NCBI GenBank assembly: GCA_003255065.1
Contig: QAOA01002082.1
Span: 802,861 to 866,860, forward strand
Length of the DNA stretch: 64,000 nucleotides
Origin: Cercis canadensis
Taxonomy: Eukaryota; Streptophyta; Magnoliopsida; Fabales; Fabaceae
Direction of reading: 5' to 3'
This document shows positions 35,936 through 48,351 of this stretch, piece after piece. Every line of letters starts with the position of its first letter. The stretch's first letter is position 1. A program made the translations under genes and the position numbers. The notes below the pieces were generated by a model, which saw only the letters and a program-made list of their open reading frames with translations, was not told the DNA's origin and did no database searches.

Positions 35936-38427
35936 ATGCAGGCTAACAACGATTACCCATCTCAAGTTAACAGGTTTGACCATCTGGGTATTGAATTTTT
36001 TTCTCTTCTTTGAAGTTTTCTGCCCTCTCTGAATCCTGATTATGTTTCCTCTTTGATTTGATGCTACTGTTTCTGTGATCTAATTTCGTGTCTAAACACG
36101 CAGATGCTTGTTTCAGTAGTGAAATCTTCTAAATCAGCTAAAAGTAGAAGATATACCAAGTTGCTTTTAGTAAAGCATAAAGTAACTAAATTTACTGTTA
36201 TATGCTCATGTAGGAAGTTTTTAGTTGATGTATATGAATGGGGGTAGTTGGATTCCTATTTGTTGTCTAATATGTAGGGTTTCCTTGCTCTAACTACATG
36301 GTATATTGGTTTTCATTTTGGGAAAACTTAACCAGGTCAGCTATAAAAGGAAACTCTAGAAAAATGTGTGATATTTATAGAAACAAAAGGCCCTTTTCTA
36401 AGTTGGATTATTTGTTACATTGAGGAGAATAAACGTTTTAAACTTGAAATAGGAACAATTTGAGAAGTTTTTAACTAGATACAAGTTTATGAATTTGTTC
36501 TAAGATGAGAAAAAAAAAAAAAAAAAGGGAAGGGGGGACTTGGGTCCCCAAATGGTTTTCTGCAATTTATATTCTTCTTTTGCATAATGCTGTCAAAATT
36601 ATGAGCCATTAAATTGCTCATTATTTACCAAACAGCCTATGGCTGAGTGTTACTGAAGTCGCCCTCAGGCTTGAGGGTTTTGTGTTTGAACCTGGAGTTA
36701 ACCCAAAAGTACAAAAAGAAAAAAAAAGATTGCTCATGGTTTCCTTATATAGTAACACCATTTCACGGGCATAATTGCAAAGAATCGATGTTTTAGATTG
36801 AAGAATACTTCATTTGTGGGGTTTGTGCTATTTGATAAACACTTACAGGAAATGGTAATATGGTGATGAACTGTTCTGTTTGCAACGCTTTCTGATCAAT
36901 TGTGGATGTTTCTACACCATTGCAGACGCCTGAATGTCTGAAAATCAGTTCAATGGCTTTTATTTTATTTGTTGACTGTTCTTGATAGACATTTTCATGC
37001 CATGGATGTTAGATTATCTCTGTCCTGTGTCATTTGTGCTTTCGGTGCTTCCTTTATTACATCAATCAGACTAATGACACATAAATTTTGATCTTGATAT
37101 GCATAGGCACAACATAGCCTCAGGACATAAATAACATATAAGGACACATAATATAGGTAGATTTGAACTTTTCCAGTAGTTGGTGCTACAAATTGACGAG
37201 TTAAAGATGCAGTTAATGGGTTGAGATCTTATGGTGTCACTGCACCCTCATGGAGTGGGTATGAGATACTATTGGACCCAAAATCATTGACTTTAGCCGT
37301 CTGCATCACCTTGCAATGATGCTAAGGAGTGAAGGTCCATCCTTTGTTGTTTTATTTCTTTTTTCTTGTGCATCATTGCAAGAAGGATACGATTTCGTAA
37401 TTTGTTTCTCATATTTGATTAGATAATCTTATCCCTAATGACTTCTAACTCTCTACCTCTTCATGATGAAGGCCACTAAACTTCTCTCGTTTTTTTAGCT
37501 TTTAACATTAGTCAAGTATATTTTCAGATTCCGTATGGATGGACAACATGAGAACAACATGGTTGAATGGAACAAGAAAAGAAAATTACAGACTGATCAA
37601 CTAGATTTGCTTAGACCAAAGCACAAATGCTGGGATCGGTGCTTCCCCGAACATGTCTCAATGTTTGATAAAAATCTGGATTTAGAGAGCTTACATACCC
37701 ATTTTGTCAAGGGGAAAACTGATGTGACATACCAAGATGATATATCAGGACCTGAATCTGCCAAAGACAGCAATAGTATTGCGGAAGATTCTGATACTGC
37801 AATGTCTGTAAATGAAGAAGTTAAACTTGATGCAGAGTATGGAAAGGCATGCTTATATAAGATGCCTTCCACTTCTTTTGTTAACTTTCATGTTAACAAT
37901 GTTAAGGATATCCACAAATCCTTGGATGGACCAACAACTGAGAAGTCAGGTCCTAGTGAAGAGGAATTTGCTTATGTTGACAGAGAATATCATCCACCTT
38001 CTCATGATGCCGATATACAAGCATTGCAGAATCTTGAAGAGCACCTTCTGGGATTAGGAAATCATACAGATCACTTAAGCTCAGAATATGCTAAAGACGG
38101 CAGTGAGCAGTGCATAGACAAGGAATTCGAAGATGTTCTTTTTGCTAGTGGGGTGAATCCAAACACGTATGTTCTTTCATCTGGAAGATGGAGTGTAAAC
38201 CAAGGTATGCACTGTGCTTAGGACAGTAATATCTAATGAGGATATCTGGACCATGTTAGCACTGTTATGTGAAACTAGTTGCTAGCATACATATGTTTGA
38301 TACAGAATTTTTTGGTTAGTAATTCCTGGGTTGACTTAGTATTTTGGTTGCAGAGGTTCAATCAAGCACGAGGCCACCAACAATTGATCAAGAATTTGAG
38401 CAGTACTTTTCCATGCTTATGCTGTAG
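35936..38427 (+). CDS. FHY1: FHY1/FHL: phytochrome A nuclear import factor, three exons
   Basis: Small adaptor that carries light-activated phytochrome A into the nucleus for far-red responses. Exons: 35936-35973, 37528-38204, 38354-38427; 789 bp, 262 residues. Three FHY1 signatures are in order: the nuclear localisation region WNKKRKLQTDQLDLL with KHKCW after it, the block VLSSGRWSVNQ just before the last intron, and the phyA-binding C-terminus RPPTIDQEFEQYFSMLML. Arabidopsis FHY1 is about 202 residues; the extra length lies in the acidic middle, which is poorly conserved in the family. The 5' leader has a CT tract (about 35877-35892). The first exon is short (12 codons plus two bases) but its junction to exon 2 is in frame. 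Whether it is orthologous to FHY1 or FHL cannot be told here. Confidence 0.9.
36635..36733 (+). mobile_element. SINE-like relic in FHY1 intron 1 (copy 2 of 3)
   Basis: ctatggctgagtg starts a segment containing tgaagtcgcc, tgtgtttgaacc and an A-rich tail, related to the segments at 10733 and 40634. The first part resembles a tRNA A box and tttgaacc a B box. Best preserved of the three. Confidence 0.4.
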
Positions 38428-40426
38428 CAGAGGTTACTAGTAAAGGAGGTAGATGTATATAGCTCTTAAGTGTCTGTTGTATCTATAACTTGGATGATGA
38501 CTAACATAACTACTTATATCTAATTACTTAATGATGCTTTCTTCATAAGGGAGTGTGAGATTGCTGTTTATGGCGTTCCCCCTTCTCTTTATTTCCCTCC
38601 TTCATCTTGCTTACTACATTACTTCTTTTTAATGATGCTGTTGTAATCGGTTTTTTATTCTATATTGTCGCCTTCATATAATTCATTTTATGTCCTTTAT
38701 ATTGTTCCCAAGAATCCTTTGTTCCTTTCTTTTATTCCTAGGAACCATGGTTGTAGTTTAGAGCAGCCTATCCCACAGGAATCAGATGCTGATATGTGTG
38801 AGCTCCGATAGATTAAAATGCCGTGGTTGATTGAAATCACTGATACTGCATGCAGCATTGCTCATTAAATGAGCAAAACTGGTTAATGGAAATTATTTTT
38901 ATCTTAGCCTAATTTGTTTGCCAATGCTTTTTGTTCTACAGGTCATCATACTTAGCTTTGATTTCATTATTTCATGTAATTTTCCAGATACTTGGTCATT
39001 GTTCTTCATTTTGGTCCATGTTAATTGTGATTTTCTTTCTTTCATATAATCTAAGATTATCTAAAATGCTAATGACCTGTGAGTTTAGTGACACTTCTTT
39101 TGGTCATAGGAACAAGAGGGTTAATGTCAAGAGTTTTATTTTGATCGTATATTTTCATGCCCTTTCTTAGCATATTGTGCTCCTGTATAACAAAACAAAA
39201 CAAAAAAAAGAAAACCTAAGATTCTGGGACATCTGTTCTATGTAAACATAACAAAATAATCTCAACCACCAGTTGTTTAATGATAATTGTTTGAGATCTG
39301 AGGTAAAATTTTATGCTCACATCATGGCAACTTGACCTTAAATGGTTGATGTAAAATATCTGAAGAGGGATAAATATCCGTTATCAATGATCAATGAGTT
39401 ATCCAGTTTCTTAACTTTAAATGCCCATATGTAGTTCTGCCATACCAAATGCCTCCTAAATGGGAACACAACTTTTGTCACTATGTAGTTCTTAATATGC
39501 CACTCTTCCATAGTTAGTGTGACTTTGTAGTATATGATATACTTTAATTCTTTTGGATCAAGAGCAAAATTTAGGATTAATTACATTTACAAGTGAAAAT
39601 CATAGGAGTGGAAGAAAAATGAGAATTGGCATTGAATTGAAGCATACATTATAGATGTTAATTAATTTTCACTCCTTCCATCTCCATTCTATATTATTTT
39701 ACTTTAAACCTATTTTCAAAGTTGCATATTTGAACATGATGGTTGAAAAATTTGGCTAGTTTTTGGCGTTATGTACCAACACATACACAACCTTGAATGT
39801 AATAACCGGCACTTTCTTTGACACCAAGACTCATAATTAGTCGTTTGGTAGATAAGCCAACCAAAATTTCACTATGTGGTTTTATTGTTTTAATTAAATA
39901 GATAAAATTAGATGTTTTAGCAGCACGATAGAGAAATATCAGATTCAACTTATTTTCTCAGCTTTGTGGGAGATCTCTGAATCAGTTATGTTATGTACAC
40001 TTATATTTGTTACGTGTTGTTTAAGCTTTAATAATTGAAAGATAAATATGACTTAAAACTTTAATTAGAAGCAAAACTGTAAGTGCCAGAGCATGCCATG
40101 AGAGGAAATGATGAGACTAGGTGAGATTAATTATCATTTGTTGCCTTGATTAATTAATCAAAGACAACCCGTTTGACTATTACTCTTGAACTGCTCATCA
40201 TGTCCTTCACCAACCAACTAAACATGAAAACAATGGTAAAACAAACATTTTTTTCACTATATTAATAAACCTCAGAACACGCACAACAATTTTATTGATT
40301 TTACCTTTACATATCAAAAGAATTATACACATTTATTAATTATTTAAATAAAAAGCTCAAGCAATTACAAAGTGGCTCAGGAAAAGAAGAGGCAAAGCCA
40401 ATCCGGACCCAAATGGTCAGTCAAAG
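38428..40426. other. Intergenic between FHY1 and laccase 3
   Basis: FHY1 3' UTR and A+T-rich spacer lying between two 3' ends. No gene recognised. Confidence 0.5.
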
Positions 40427-41184
40427 TCAACATTGAGGAAGATCAGAAGGTGGTGGTGGTACCTTCTGGTTTGACTCTGGTCCATCTAATACTAACCAGG
40501 CCATCCTTAATCCCCAGCTTGTGTGCACATCCAGGTGACAGTGCATTAACCATACCCCTGTATCCACAAGTCATCATAACATTAGTAATTGAGTAATTCA
40601 ACGTATTTAATTCTTATTATTATCAAATGGTCTGTAGTCAAATAGTATTGAAGTCGATTTCAGGGTTTATAAATTCTGTGTTCGAATATAAAATCGTAAA
40701 AAAAAATATATAAAAAAAAATCCCTTATTATTACAATTATGTATAGTTATATAAATGTCTCCATATGAATTTAGAAAATCTTACTTAAATTTTTTCTATC
40801 AAACCCAAATGAAATCCAATATGTAATTGGATACGGTCATACACAGTTGTAACTGCAAAATTGTGTAATTATCAGCAATGATGTAAGACAGACTGCATAT
40901 TCTGGTACATAAATTGATGGGTGACAATGTCAGTCCAACTACTAAGATGTTGATTACACTTTAATACTCTTGCAAACAAAAAATCTAAATTTTTGCTAAG
41001 AAAACGATTAGAACTAACATGCGTGCATTCTCAATAAAGTGTGAAGTGACAACGTATAATCAAAACATGACATGCAGGTTGACACTTGGTCTAAGATGGT
41101 TAACACATGAATTTAAGGAATAATAATTCTTACATTTTAAATACAATTATAAATAAAAATATTGATATTTATTCTTTGAATGCT

Positions 41185-41226
<42 letters not shown>

Positions 41227-43798
41227 CTAAGTTTTCTAGTTAAAAATATAAAAATATGTGAATTTGAACTTGAAATCTCAATCTTTCTAAAAGATTCTTG
41301 GAGTAATTGTCTATTTATAACTATATACACCATACAAGTGTCGCCATATGAATTTATATGGCTCTAATAAACTTTTTTATGTAAATTTATTTATCCACCT
41401 TAAGCTGTGCATATAAAGATTTATGTAAGTTGAATTATTTACGTAGAATAATCAAAAGGGTTTGATATTTGAATGCAGCAAAAACCAATGTAGGAAGAAT
41501 GCACATAGCAAGAAGTTTCATGGCATGCACGTACCTGGGTTATCTGCTAGGAAACGAATGGCAAGCCAACCACCAGCAGGAACACTAGCTGTGTTCCTCT
41601 CAACAGGGTCCACCAAATTGAAGTTGTTAGGGTCCTTGTTGGGGTCATAGTTTCCAAAACCTTGCCCAACAACAAAGAAATCATACCCATGAAGATGCAA
41701 AGGGTGGCTTTCTGCCCCAAGAATACTAGTATCCTGCAATATCAACTCCACACTTGTATTAAACTGCAACACCGCCAATTTTGTGTCATTGATAACATTG
41801 GTGTTATTCGGTGGCGTTCCCGTGTAATTAAAAGGGTTCAAAGGGTTTGCAGGAAAATCTGTCTTAAAAACTCCATTAGACTGTCCAAAATAGTAAGATT
41901 GAAGAAGAGCAACAGATGGAAGTACAAAAGAAATATTGTTCACTGCGGCTGAAAATTGAGTGTTATTAGTGGGTCCTTGACACGTTGTATTTTGTGGGCA
42001 AGGGTTTGTCCCAAGTCCGAGAGTGAAGAAAAATTTCTTGTCCACTTTTTGTGGTACATTGGCAGGGAATTTTGCATTGGCTAAGCTTCGGAATTTTTTG
42101 GTGAAGTTTGCCACCCAGTTTGTGGCATTGAGGGCTGGAAGGGTTGGTTTGAAAAGGGTAAGGTTTTTTACGGCAGAATGGTGTGATGGGTGCTTGTATT
42201 GGAGGATTCCGGCCACCGTAGAGTTGTCAAAGGTGCCCCGGCCAGTGACGTAAGGCCTAGCAGCCATGAGGTATGTGGCATTGGGAAAGTAGGGTTTGGT
42301 TTTGAGAAGGACGTTTGTAGTTTGTCCTGGGGTTATAACGAGTGTATCTGTCTCAAATGGTTTCACGTAAGAAGCATCGCCTTCAACAACAATTAGGGTG
42401 TGATTGGCAATGCTGAAGAAGAGCTCATCGTTAAGTGCAGCGTTGATTAATCGGAGAAGATAGGTCTTGCCTGGCTTCACATTTAGCCTATATGTATCTG
42501 CCAAGTCATGTATATTAAATGTTTAATGCAACTTGCATAAGTTTAACAGAAAAAAAATTTAAATGTGAATAATTATACTTAACACAAACAATTGTATTAG
42601 TATACACATAAATGTGAGAAAGTGATATATAAATAACATTACTTTTAACAATTAATGTGAGAAAGTGACATATAAATTCATTCAAGCTAGTCAATATTTA
42701 AATCCTGAGCCAACACATAAAAAATTGTTAAAAATTTTAACAACTCATTTTGGCTACACATCTTCTTTTCTTTGCAAAGTGATGGTTTGGTACCTTTAGA
42801 GGAGCAATTATACAAAGGCCCCGGAAGGCCATTAATGGTGTATGCATCTGAAACATTGGGTCCTGCTCCGGTCTGCAAGGCTTGGCTGATAATAGCTTCT
42901 GGGTCTACGTTAAACCATTCCCCTGCAATCTCATGAAAGTTAATATATATATTTCCCTATATTACTTTTAAATTTGTGTAGTAGAGCCAAAAACATTGGT
43001 AAAGTGAATACTATACCAAAAAGAATGGGGATTTCTTTGTATGGTTTCTCAAATGGATAAGAGTCATTGCGTTTAGGGAGGATTATGATGGGTCCATAAA
43101 GGCTTGATCTAAGCCATGAATTGTGAGCATGCCATAGTAGAGTTCCTCTCTGGCCTGTGATGGTGAAGTTGTATGTGTATGACTGATTAGTTTGAATTGG
43201 ACACTGAGTGACATAAGCTGGTCCATCATACCAACCACTTCTTATCTGCCGAACACCATGCCTGCAACCATCCGAGATGAGATGAATTTACATATTAAGG
43301 TGGAAAATTGTATAAGCCACTTAGGCTTACTTTAAGTGGTTGCATGGAATTTGCATAGGGATTTTAGTTTCAAGTCGCAGTAATATAAGTAAAGACTTTG
43401 GCTTGGAAATAAAGTACATACATACCAGTGGAGGGTGACATTGTTAGAAACATGGTTAACCACCTTGACCACAACCCTATCACCTTCCCTTGCGATTAAG
43501 CGAGGTCCTGGGAATCTGCCATTCACACTCAAAATGCTTCTAGTGTGGCACAATCTTGTGACATTCAGGTACTCAATCTTTCAAATCAAGAAAAAAGAAA
43601 TGAAATGAAAATTTGAAGAGTGGAACTATATATAAAGGAAAACATAATAATAGTAAGGTTTTTTGCAGCTTAACAATGTACATTGAATGTATAGTGCCTT
43701 GTTATGCTGGCTGCAAACTCAGGAAACAGCAATATAACCCAAAGACCAAATAGCAGAGCTTTCACTGGAGCAAATGAAGGATATTGGTGCCAACCCAT
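40427..43798 (-). CDS. LAC17: Laccase 3, LAC17-like (six exons)
   Basis: Secreted multicopper oxidase on the minus strand. Exons 5' to 3': 43798-43682, 43577-43426, 43261-43017, 42922-42794, 42497-41535, 40557-40427; exon 2, 3, 4 and 6 lengths equal those of the other two laccases; 1737 bp, 578 residues. The last exon is easy to miss because 977 bp of A+T-rich intron with a TA microsatellite separate it; it encodes [20 protein letters not shown] and ends SDLPQC. The signal peptide is [20 protein letters not shown] and following residues. Copper motifs are complete (HWHG, WHAH, HPLHLHG, HCHLDVH). [40 protein letters not shown] and [12 protein letters not shown] are nearer to Arabidopsis LAC17, a stem lignin laccase, than laccases 1 and 2 are. 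After WWHAH it has NSW where the others have ISW. Confidence 0.93.
40634..40721 (+). mobile_element. SINE-like relic in laccase 3 intron 5 (copy 3 of 3)
   Basis: tattgaagtcgatttcaggg, then tctgtgttcgaa and A-runs; related to the segments at 10733 and 36635. Confidence 0.35.
41187..41222. repeat. TA microsatellite in laccase 3 intron 5
   Basis: About 18 uninterrupted AT/TA dinucleotides. Likely length-variable. Confidence 0.9.
42428..42448 (-). promoter_or_regulatory. miR397-like target site in laccase 3
   Basis: Same codons (INAALND) as in the other two laccases. The central core CAACGCTGCACT is identical to the miR397a complement; differences are the site's 5' base, a wobble at position 16 and a mismatch at 19. 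Confidence 0.65.
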
Positions 43799-43860
43799 TT
43801 TCTGTCGTAGTGTTTTGGTTGAAAACAACCAGGCAAGCTAGCTTAATATATATAGAAAAC
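43799..43860 (-). promoter_or_regulatory. Core promoter of laccase 3
   Basis: A TATATATA stretch at about 43843-43853 (read on the minus strand) lies about 45 bp before the start codon. It shares no block with the promoters of laccases 1 and 2. Confidence 0.45.
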
Positions 43861-46800
43861 TTTGTGTTAAAACTATTAACATTTATTGGAAAAACATAAA
43901 AATTTTAAAAATTAAGACATAGAGCATTGTGGTTCACTTGTCTGTTGGTCTAGCTGAATTTTAGAGTGTAGATAAAGTAATATTTTTGTTTGTGCCATCT
44001 GCAATGACTTTTGAGTATGTCATAGACCCTTCCTTCATTGGGCACTTGACCCTTCTTAATTAGGATCAGAAATTAATTTAAGGCTTGCTAAATTGATGGA
44101 GTTTGGTTTAATTTGTTTGTTAAAGAGTCAAATTAGTTCAAAGTTGAGTTGTTTTTTTCTATTCCTTTGAAAGAAAATAATTCTAGATGGTGAATTTTAA
44201 GGAAAAGACAGAGGAATGGTCCAATACTACTTGAAAAAGGGGGACACACACTTTACCAATAAAAGCTTCATTGAACGTTCTTTTCAACATTACCAGTTCA
44301 ACTCCCACATTACGTTGTGAGAACTCTAAATTTATGTGGCTTATATTGCTTTTAATTTGAGTTTCAATAGATAACATGGTAGTGTTTCATTTTCTTGTCA
44401 TTTGCTTGTCAATAGATAAAATGACAGATGTACATTAGTGGATTAAGCAACATGTTTATTAAGATAGTTGATGTGATGGCACTTACTAGAGCTACGGTCC
44501 AATACATCAAGGATGAGTTTGGGCTATATATTCTTGACATATTTAGCCTACTATTCCTATGAATATGAGTCTATGACAGATAAACAATACTCATCAATTT
44601 TACTCTCTGAATAATAAATACGGGGCCAGAAACACTTATCCTCTCTAATATACTACAATTGCAATTTGTTCTCTAAACTTTTGAATGAGTATATTATACT
44701 AATAGTCATAGGAATAGTAGACTAATTATATACCTCTCTAACATATTATATCCCCTAATCTACTAATTATACTAATTATAATGTCTCTTTAGGACTAAAT
44801 GAGCCTGTGACCAGGTGGTACTAAAATTGTTCTCGAAACTTTAAGTCATAATCAAAGTTTTGGGTTGAAACCTGGATCAACAAGAAATTTTTATCCACTC
44901 ACAAATGATGATTGTAATTCTTACCCTCCTTCCCCTTCTTTCTAATTAAATCCTCAGACCTCCAATTGGTACTGTCTCTCCATCTTTCCTGTCTTTCAAA
45001 CTAAGTTAACACTATATATAGATAGAGTAATTATCATCCCAAAGTGAAGCTATTCAGACTAATAGAAGTAATTAGGTGTACGTCAATATTAGTTACTCTA
45101 ACTAATATATATTAATATAAAGTTTTATTTATGATTCCTCACATCTCTGCTACTTCCCCACATCATGCATGCGTCTTGACAATTTTAAAGGGAATTGTAC
45201 TTTACTCACCGTGATCTATTATACAAATTGAATTTTTCCACCATAAACTTTCAATTTTGGAACGTCTCTCCCTACTTTATTTGTATTATTTGCAATGTTT
45301 CCCCTAATAGGGCCTTTCATTCAAATTTTGGGCTAATTAACATCATAGCTCAATGTACAATATCATATAAGGACAATATGTTATTCATGGTGAATTATCT
45401 ACATATATATATATATGAGAATGTGTGAGAATTTAGTACAATAAGTAAGAAATAATAGTATTGGGATATTTACTAAGTCTCCTTTTAGTAAATTGTAATG
45501 TTTTGCTATTCTATATTGTCAATTTTGGTCTTGTTTTGCTGTAAGGGTGACATTAAAAACAATACACATGAGTGGCACAAGTAAAAGATACTGTGAAGTT
45601 CAGAATAATGCTAGCTGCACAACTTTTAGTTTATAAAACTATACAAATATACATATATAACTCATTTCCATAAATTTGCATACATGTTAAGAGAACCAGG
45701 TGATGCCCTACCTCATTTCTCATGAAGAATGGACTGATATGCTGCTTGAAAGAACTGTGCATCATGCAATGAGTTTGTGATTAAGACATTTAGCTGAAAC
45801 GTCTAATTGTTGAGGATTTAGATTATTTTTCCCATTTTCTTGGTTAGATAAGGTAAACTATCGTTCCTAATCCTTTATTTTAATTGTTCCAGTTTTTAGA
45901 TTATTGACTAATTTTAGCACCTTAAAATGTTAGAATTAAGAAATGTTTGATCATTTAACAACTTAAACTTTCTTGATGATTACTTTTTTTTTTTCGGAAT
46001 TTAACGCTAAGAGTTTCATTGGGTCAACTTTCATGCACCACGTGAATTTATGTCACATATAAGTTATATAACAATGCAACAAGAAAAATATACGAGATAA
46101 CATATTTCTTATATAGCATGATTTCATTAAAGAGACATAAATGAAAAAAAGAAAATGGAACCGAATATTCTAGTCCATTATTGCAAGGAGTGTTCATACT
46201 CACATAATATTTTTTTTTTTTGGAGTAGATAAATATATTAGAGAATATATTTATGTACTCCATTAGTTTGAAAATATTATAATGCTTTCATAAGATATCT
46301 ACCCGGCCGGTACAAAACACACACTGAAATTTAGAAATAATATCTGACAAATTAAAATATATCTTTAATGTGTTTAAATTAAGATTAAAGAATTAATTGA
46401 CTATGAAGTTATAAAGTTTACCATGCTTATTAATTAAATATGTCTTTATGCTCAAGTTTTAATATTGCATGTTGCTCTTTGAGAGCGTTTAATTCTTTTG
46501 ATCTTTTGTCGTATTGAAGAGAAGATTAATCACTGCTTGTTTCAATTCAACATCAATATTAATTTCTGTCTATTAGATTACTTAAAGGAAATTAAAATTA
46601 ATTCATATTGAAGAGTAATATAAGAGAATAACATTAAGCGTGCATATGAATATAAAAATAATAAAGGTTGATGTGGAAGAGGAGAAACTGTTGTCTGTGG
46701 TTTGGTGCAGGATATGAATAATGAACTGGAACCTTCTTTGTTTGTTTATGACCACTGCATCGGATACTTCTTCTAGAGTTAAGGCAGGACAAATTCAATT

Positions 46801-47040
46801 ATGGTACAAACTACCATATACAACTGTATATTGATGGAAATGTTGGAGACTGAGAATTTAATTGTCAACTTATAATTACTGTTTCATAAATACATATAGT
46901 TTTTATTATTTTATTTTATCTAACAATAAATTTTTTCTTCACCAAAATTAACTTTTCTTTCTAAATTCTCTTGATTTATCTGACTGCGAACAAGAAGCAT
47001 TTATAATATTGCAAAATTTTACTCTTATTGTTTTGGTAAA
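43861..47040. other. Gene-free region upstream of laccase 3
   Basis: A+T-rich, many short frames, none recognisable. May hold distal regulatory sequence for laccase 3. No transposon ends identified. Confidence 0.45.
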
Positions 47041-47042
47041 TA

Positions 47043-47400
47043 TTCCTTTGACCACTCTATTTTAATTGATTTAATTTTCATTAGACAAATTAACTTTAGA
47101 ACCTGGACATGTCTAAGTTAAAGATGTAACTGACATATCTAATGTTAATTATTGTGTTTTAGAACCAAAAGTTAGGATCCTAAGCTAGAGTGGAATTGCA
47201 CCATCGCATGAAGACAAAGTNTTCCTTTGACCACTCTATTTTAATTGATTTAATTTTCATTAGAAAAATTAACTTTAGAACCTGGACATGTCTAAGTTAA
47301 AGATGTAACTGACATATCTAATGTTAATTATTGTGTTTTACAACCAAAAGTTAGGATCCTAAGCTAGAGTGGAATTGCAGCATGGCATGAAGACAAAGTT
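47043..47400 (+). repeat. Direct duplication (about 178 bp) split by a single N
   Basis: 47043-47220 and 47222-47400 are the same segment (beginning ttcctttgaccactctattt) with a handful of differences, and the N at 47221 lies between them. As at 11471, this looks like unmerged contig ends. Confidence 0.8.
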
Positions 47401-47639
47401 TAAGGTCTATTTAGGAGTCCAAGCTCAAGCTTGGATAATATTTTAGTCAACTCAGCCTTCAAATATGAAGAACAAGTCAAATAATCCAAAAATTAGAGTC
47501 AAGGTCAAACCAAGTACAAACTCTAACGTCCTAACTTCTAACGTCTAAGTACACTCATGGCAAAAAAAATGAAACGTCTAAGTAAATTCACCACCATAGC
47601 CAAAAAAATATTATTTTAAAAAAATTCTCCACCCCCATT

Positions 47640-48050
47640 ATTCCATATCTCCACTTAATTGAGTAATATTAAATATAACGCGGGACTTATTTAAATTTTT
47701 TTGCACGGCTTAAATTCATATCTCCTCTTAATTAAGTAATATTGAACATAATTTAAATTTAATCGAGTTCATCTAAATTTAAATTTACGCGGGACTTATT
47801 TAAACTTTTTTGCACGGCTTAAATCTATATCTTCTCTTAATTAAGTAATATTGAACATACTTTAAATTTAATCAAGTTTATCTAAATTTAAATTTACGCG
47901 GGACTTATTTAAACTTTCTTGCATGGCTTAAATCCATATCTTCTCTTAATTAAGTAATATTGAACATACTTTAAATTTAATCGAGTTCATCTAAATTTAA
48001 ATTTACGTGAGACTTATTTAAATTTTTTTGCACGGTTTAAATTTTCTACA
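47640..48050 (+). repeat. 109-bp tandem array, nearly four copies
   Basis: The motif cgcgggacttatttaaa recurs at 47679, 47788 and 47897, and in the changed form cgtgagacttatttaaa at 48006, a constant spacing of 109 bp. Each unit also contains gcacggcttaaat, cttaattaagtaatattgaa and atctaaatttaaatttacg. The outer copies are partial or more diverged. Confidence 0.9.
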
Positions 48051-48351
48051 CCATATGAACTCTATACAAAATGTAAATACTAATGTCATTATCCTTGTCA
48101 ATTTGTGTCCCTAAATCTCTTCTCAACTTTTTGTCAATGTTCAATTAAGATAATTGTTTCAGAATACGAAGAACCTGTTAAACAAGTTGATTCTCAATAA
48201 TCTGCTGCTAAGAGCTACAACATAACAAAACCAATATCCCCTAACCAGCCCCTATATACACAACTAATTAACAAGAATACTACTCCAGTTTTAAAATTCT
48301 ACCCAACATAAATTCAATACAAAGAAATTAGAAAGCTTAATCATTATATAG

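Noticed and set aside
41187-41222. TA tract as a replication or regulatory element
   Set aside because: A simple microsatellite within an intron; nothing else supports a function.
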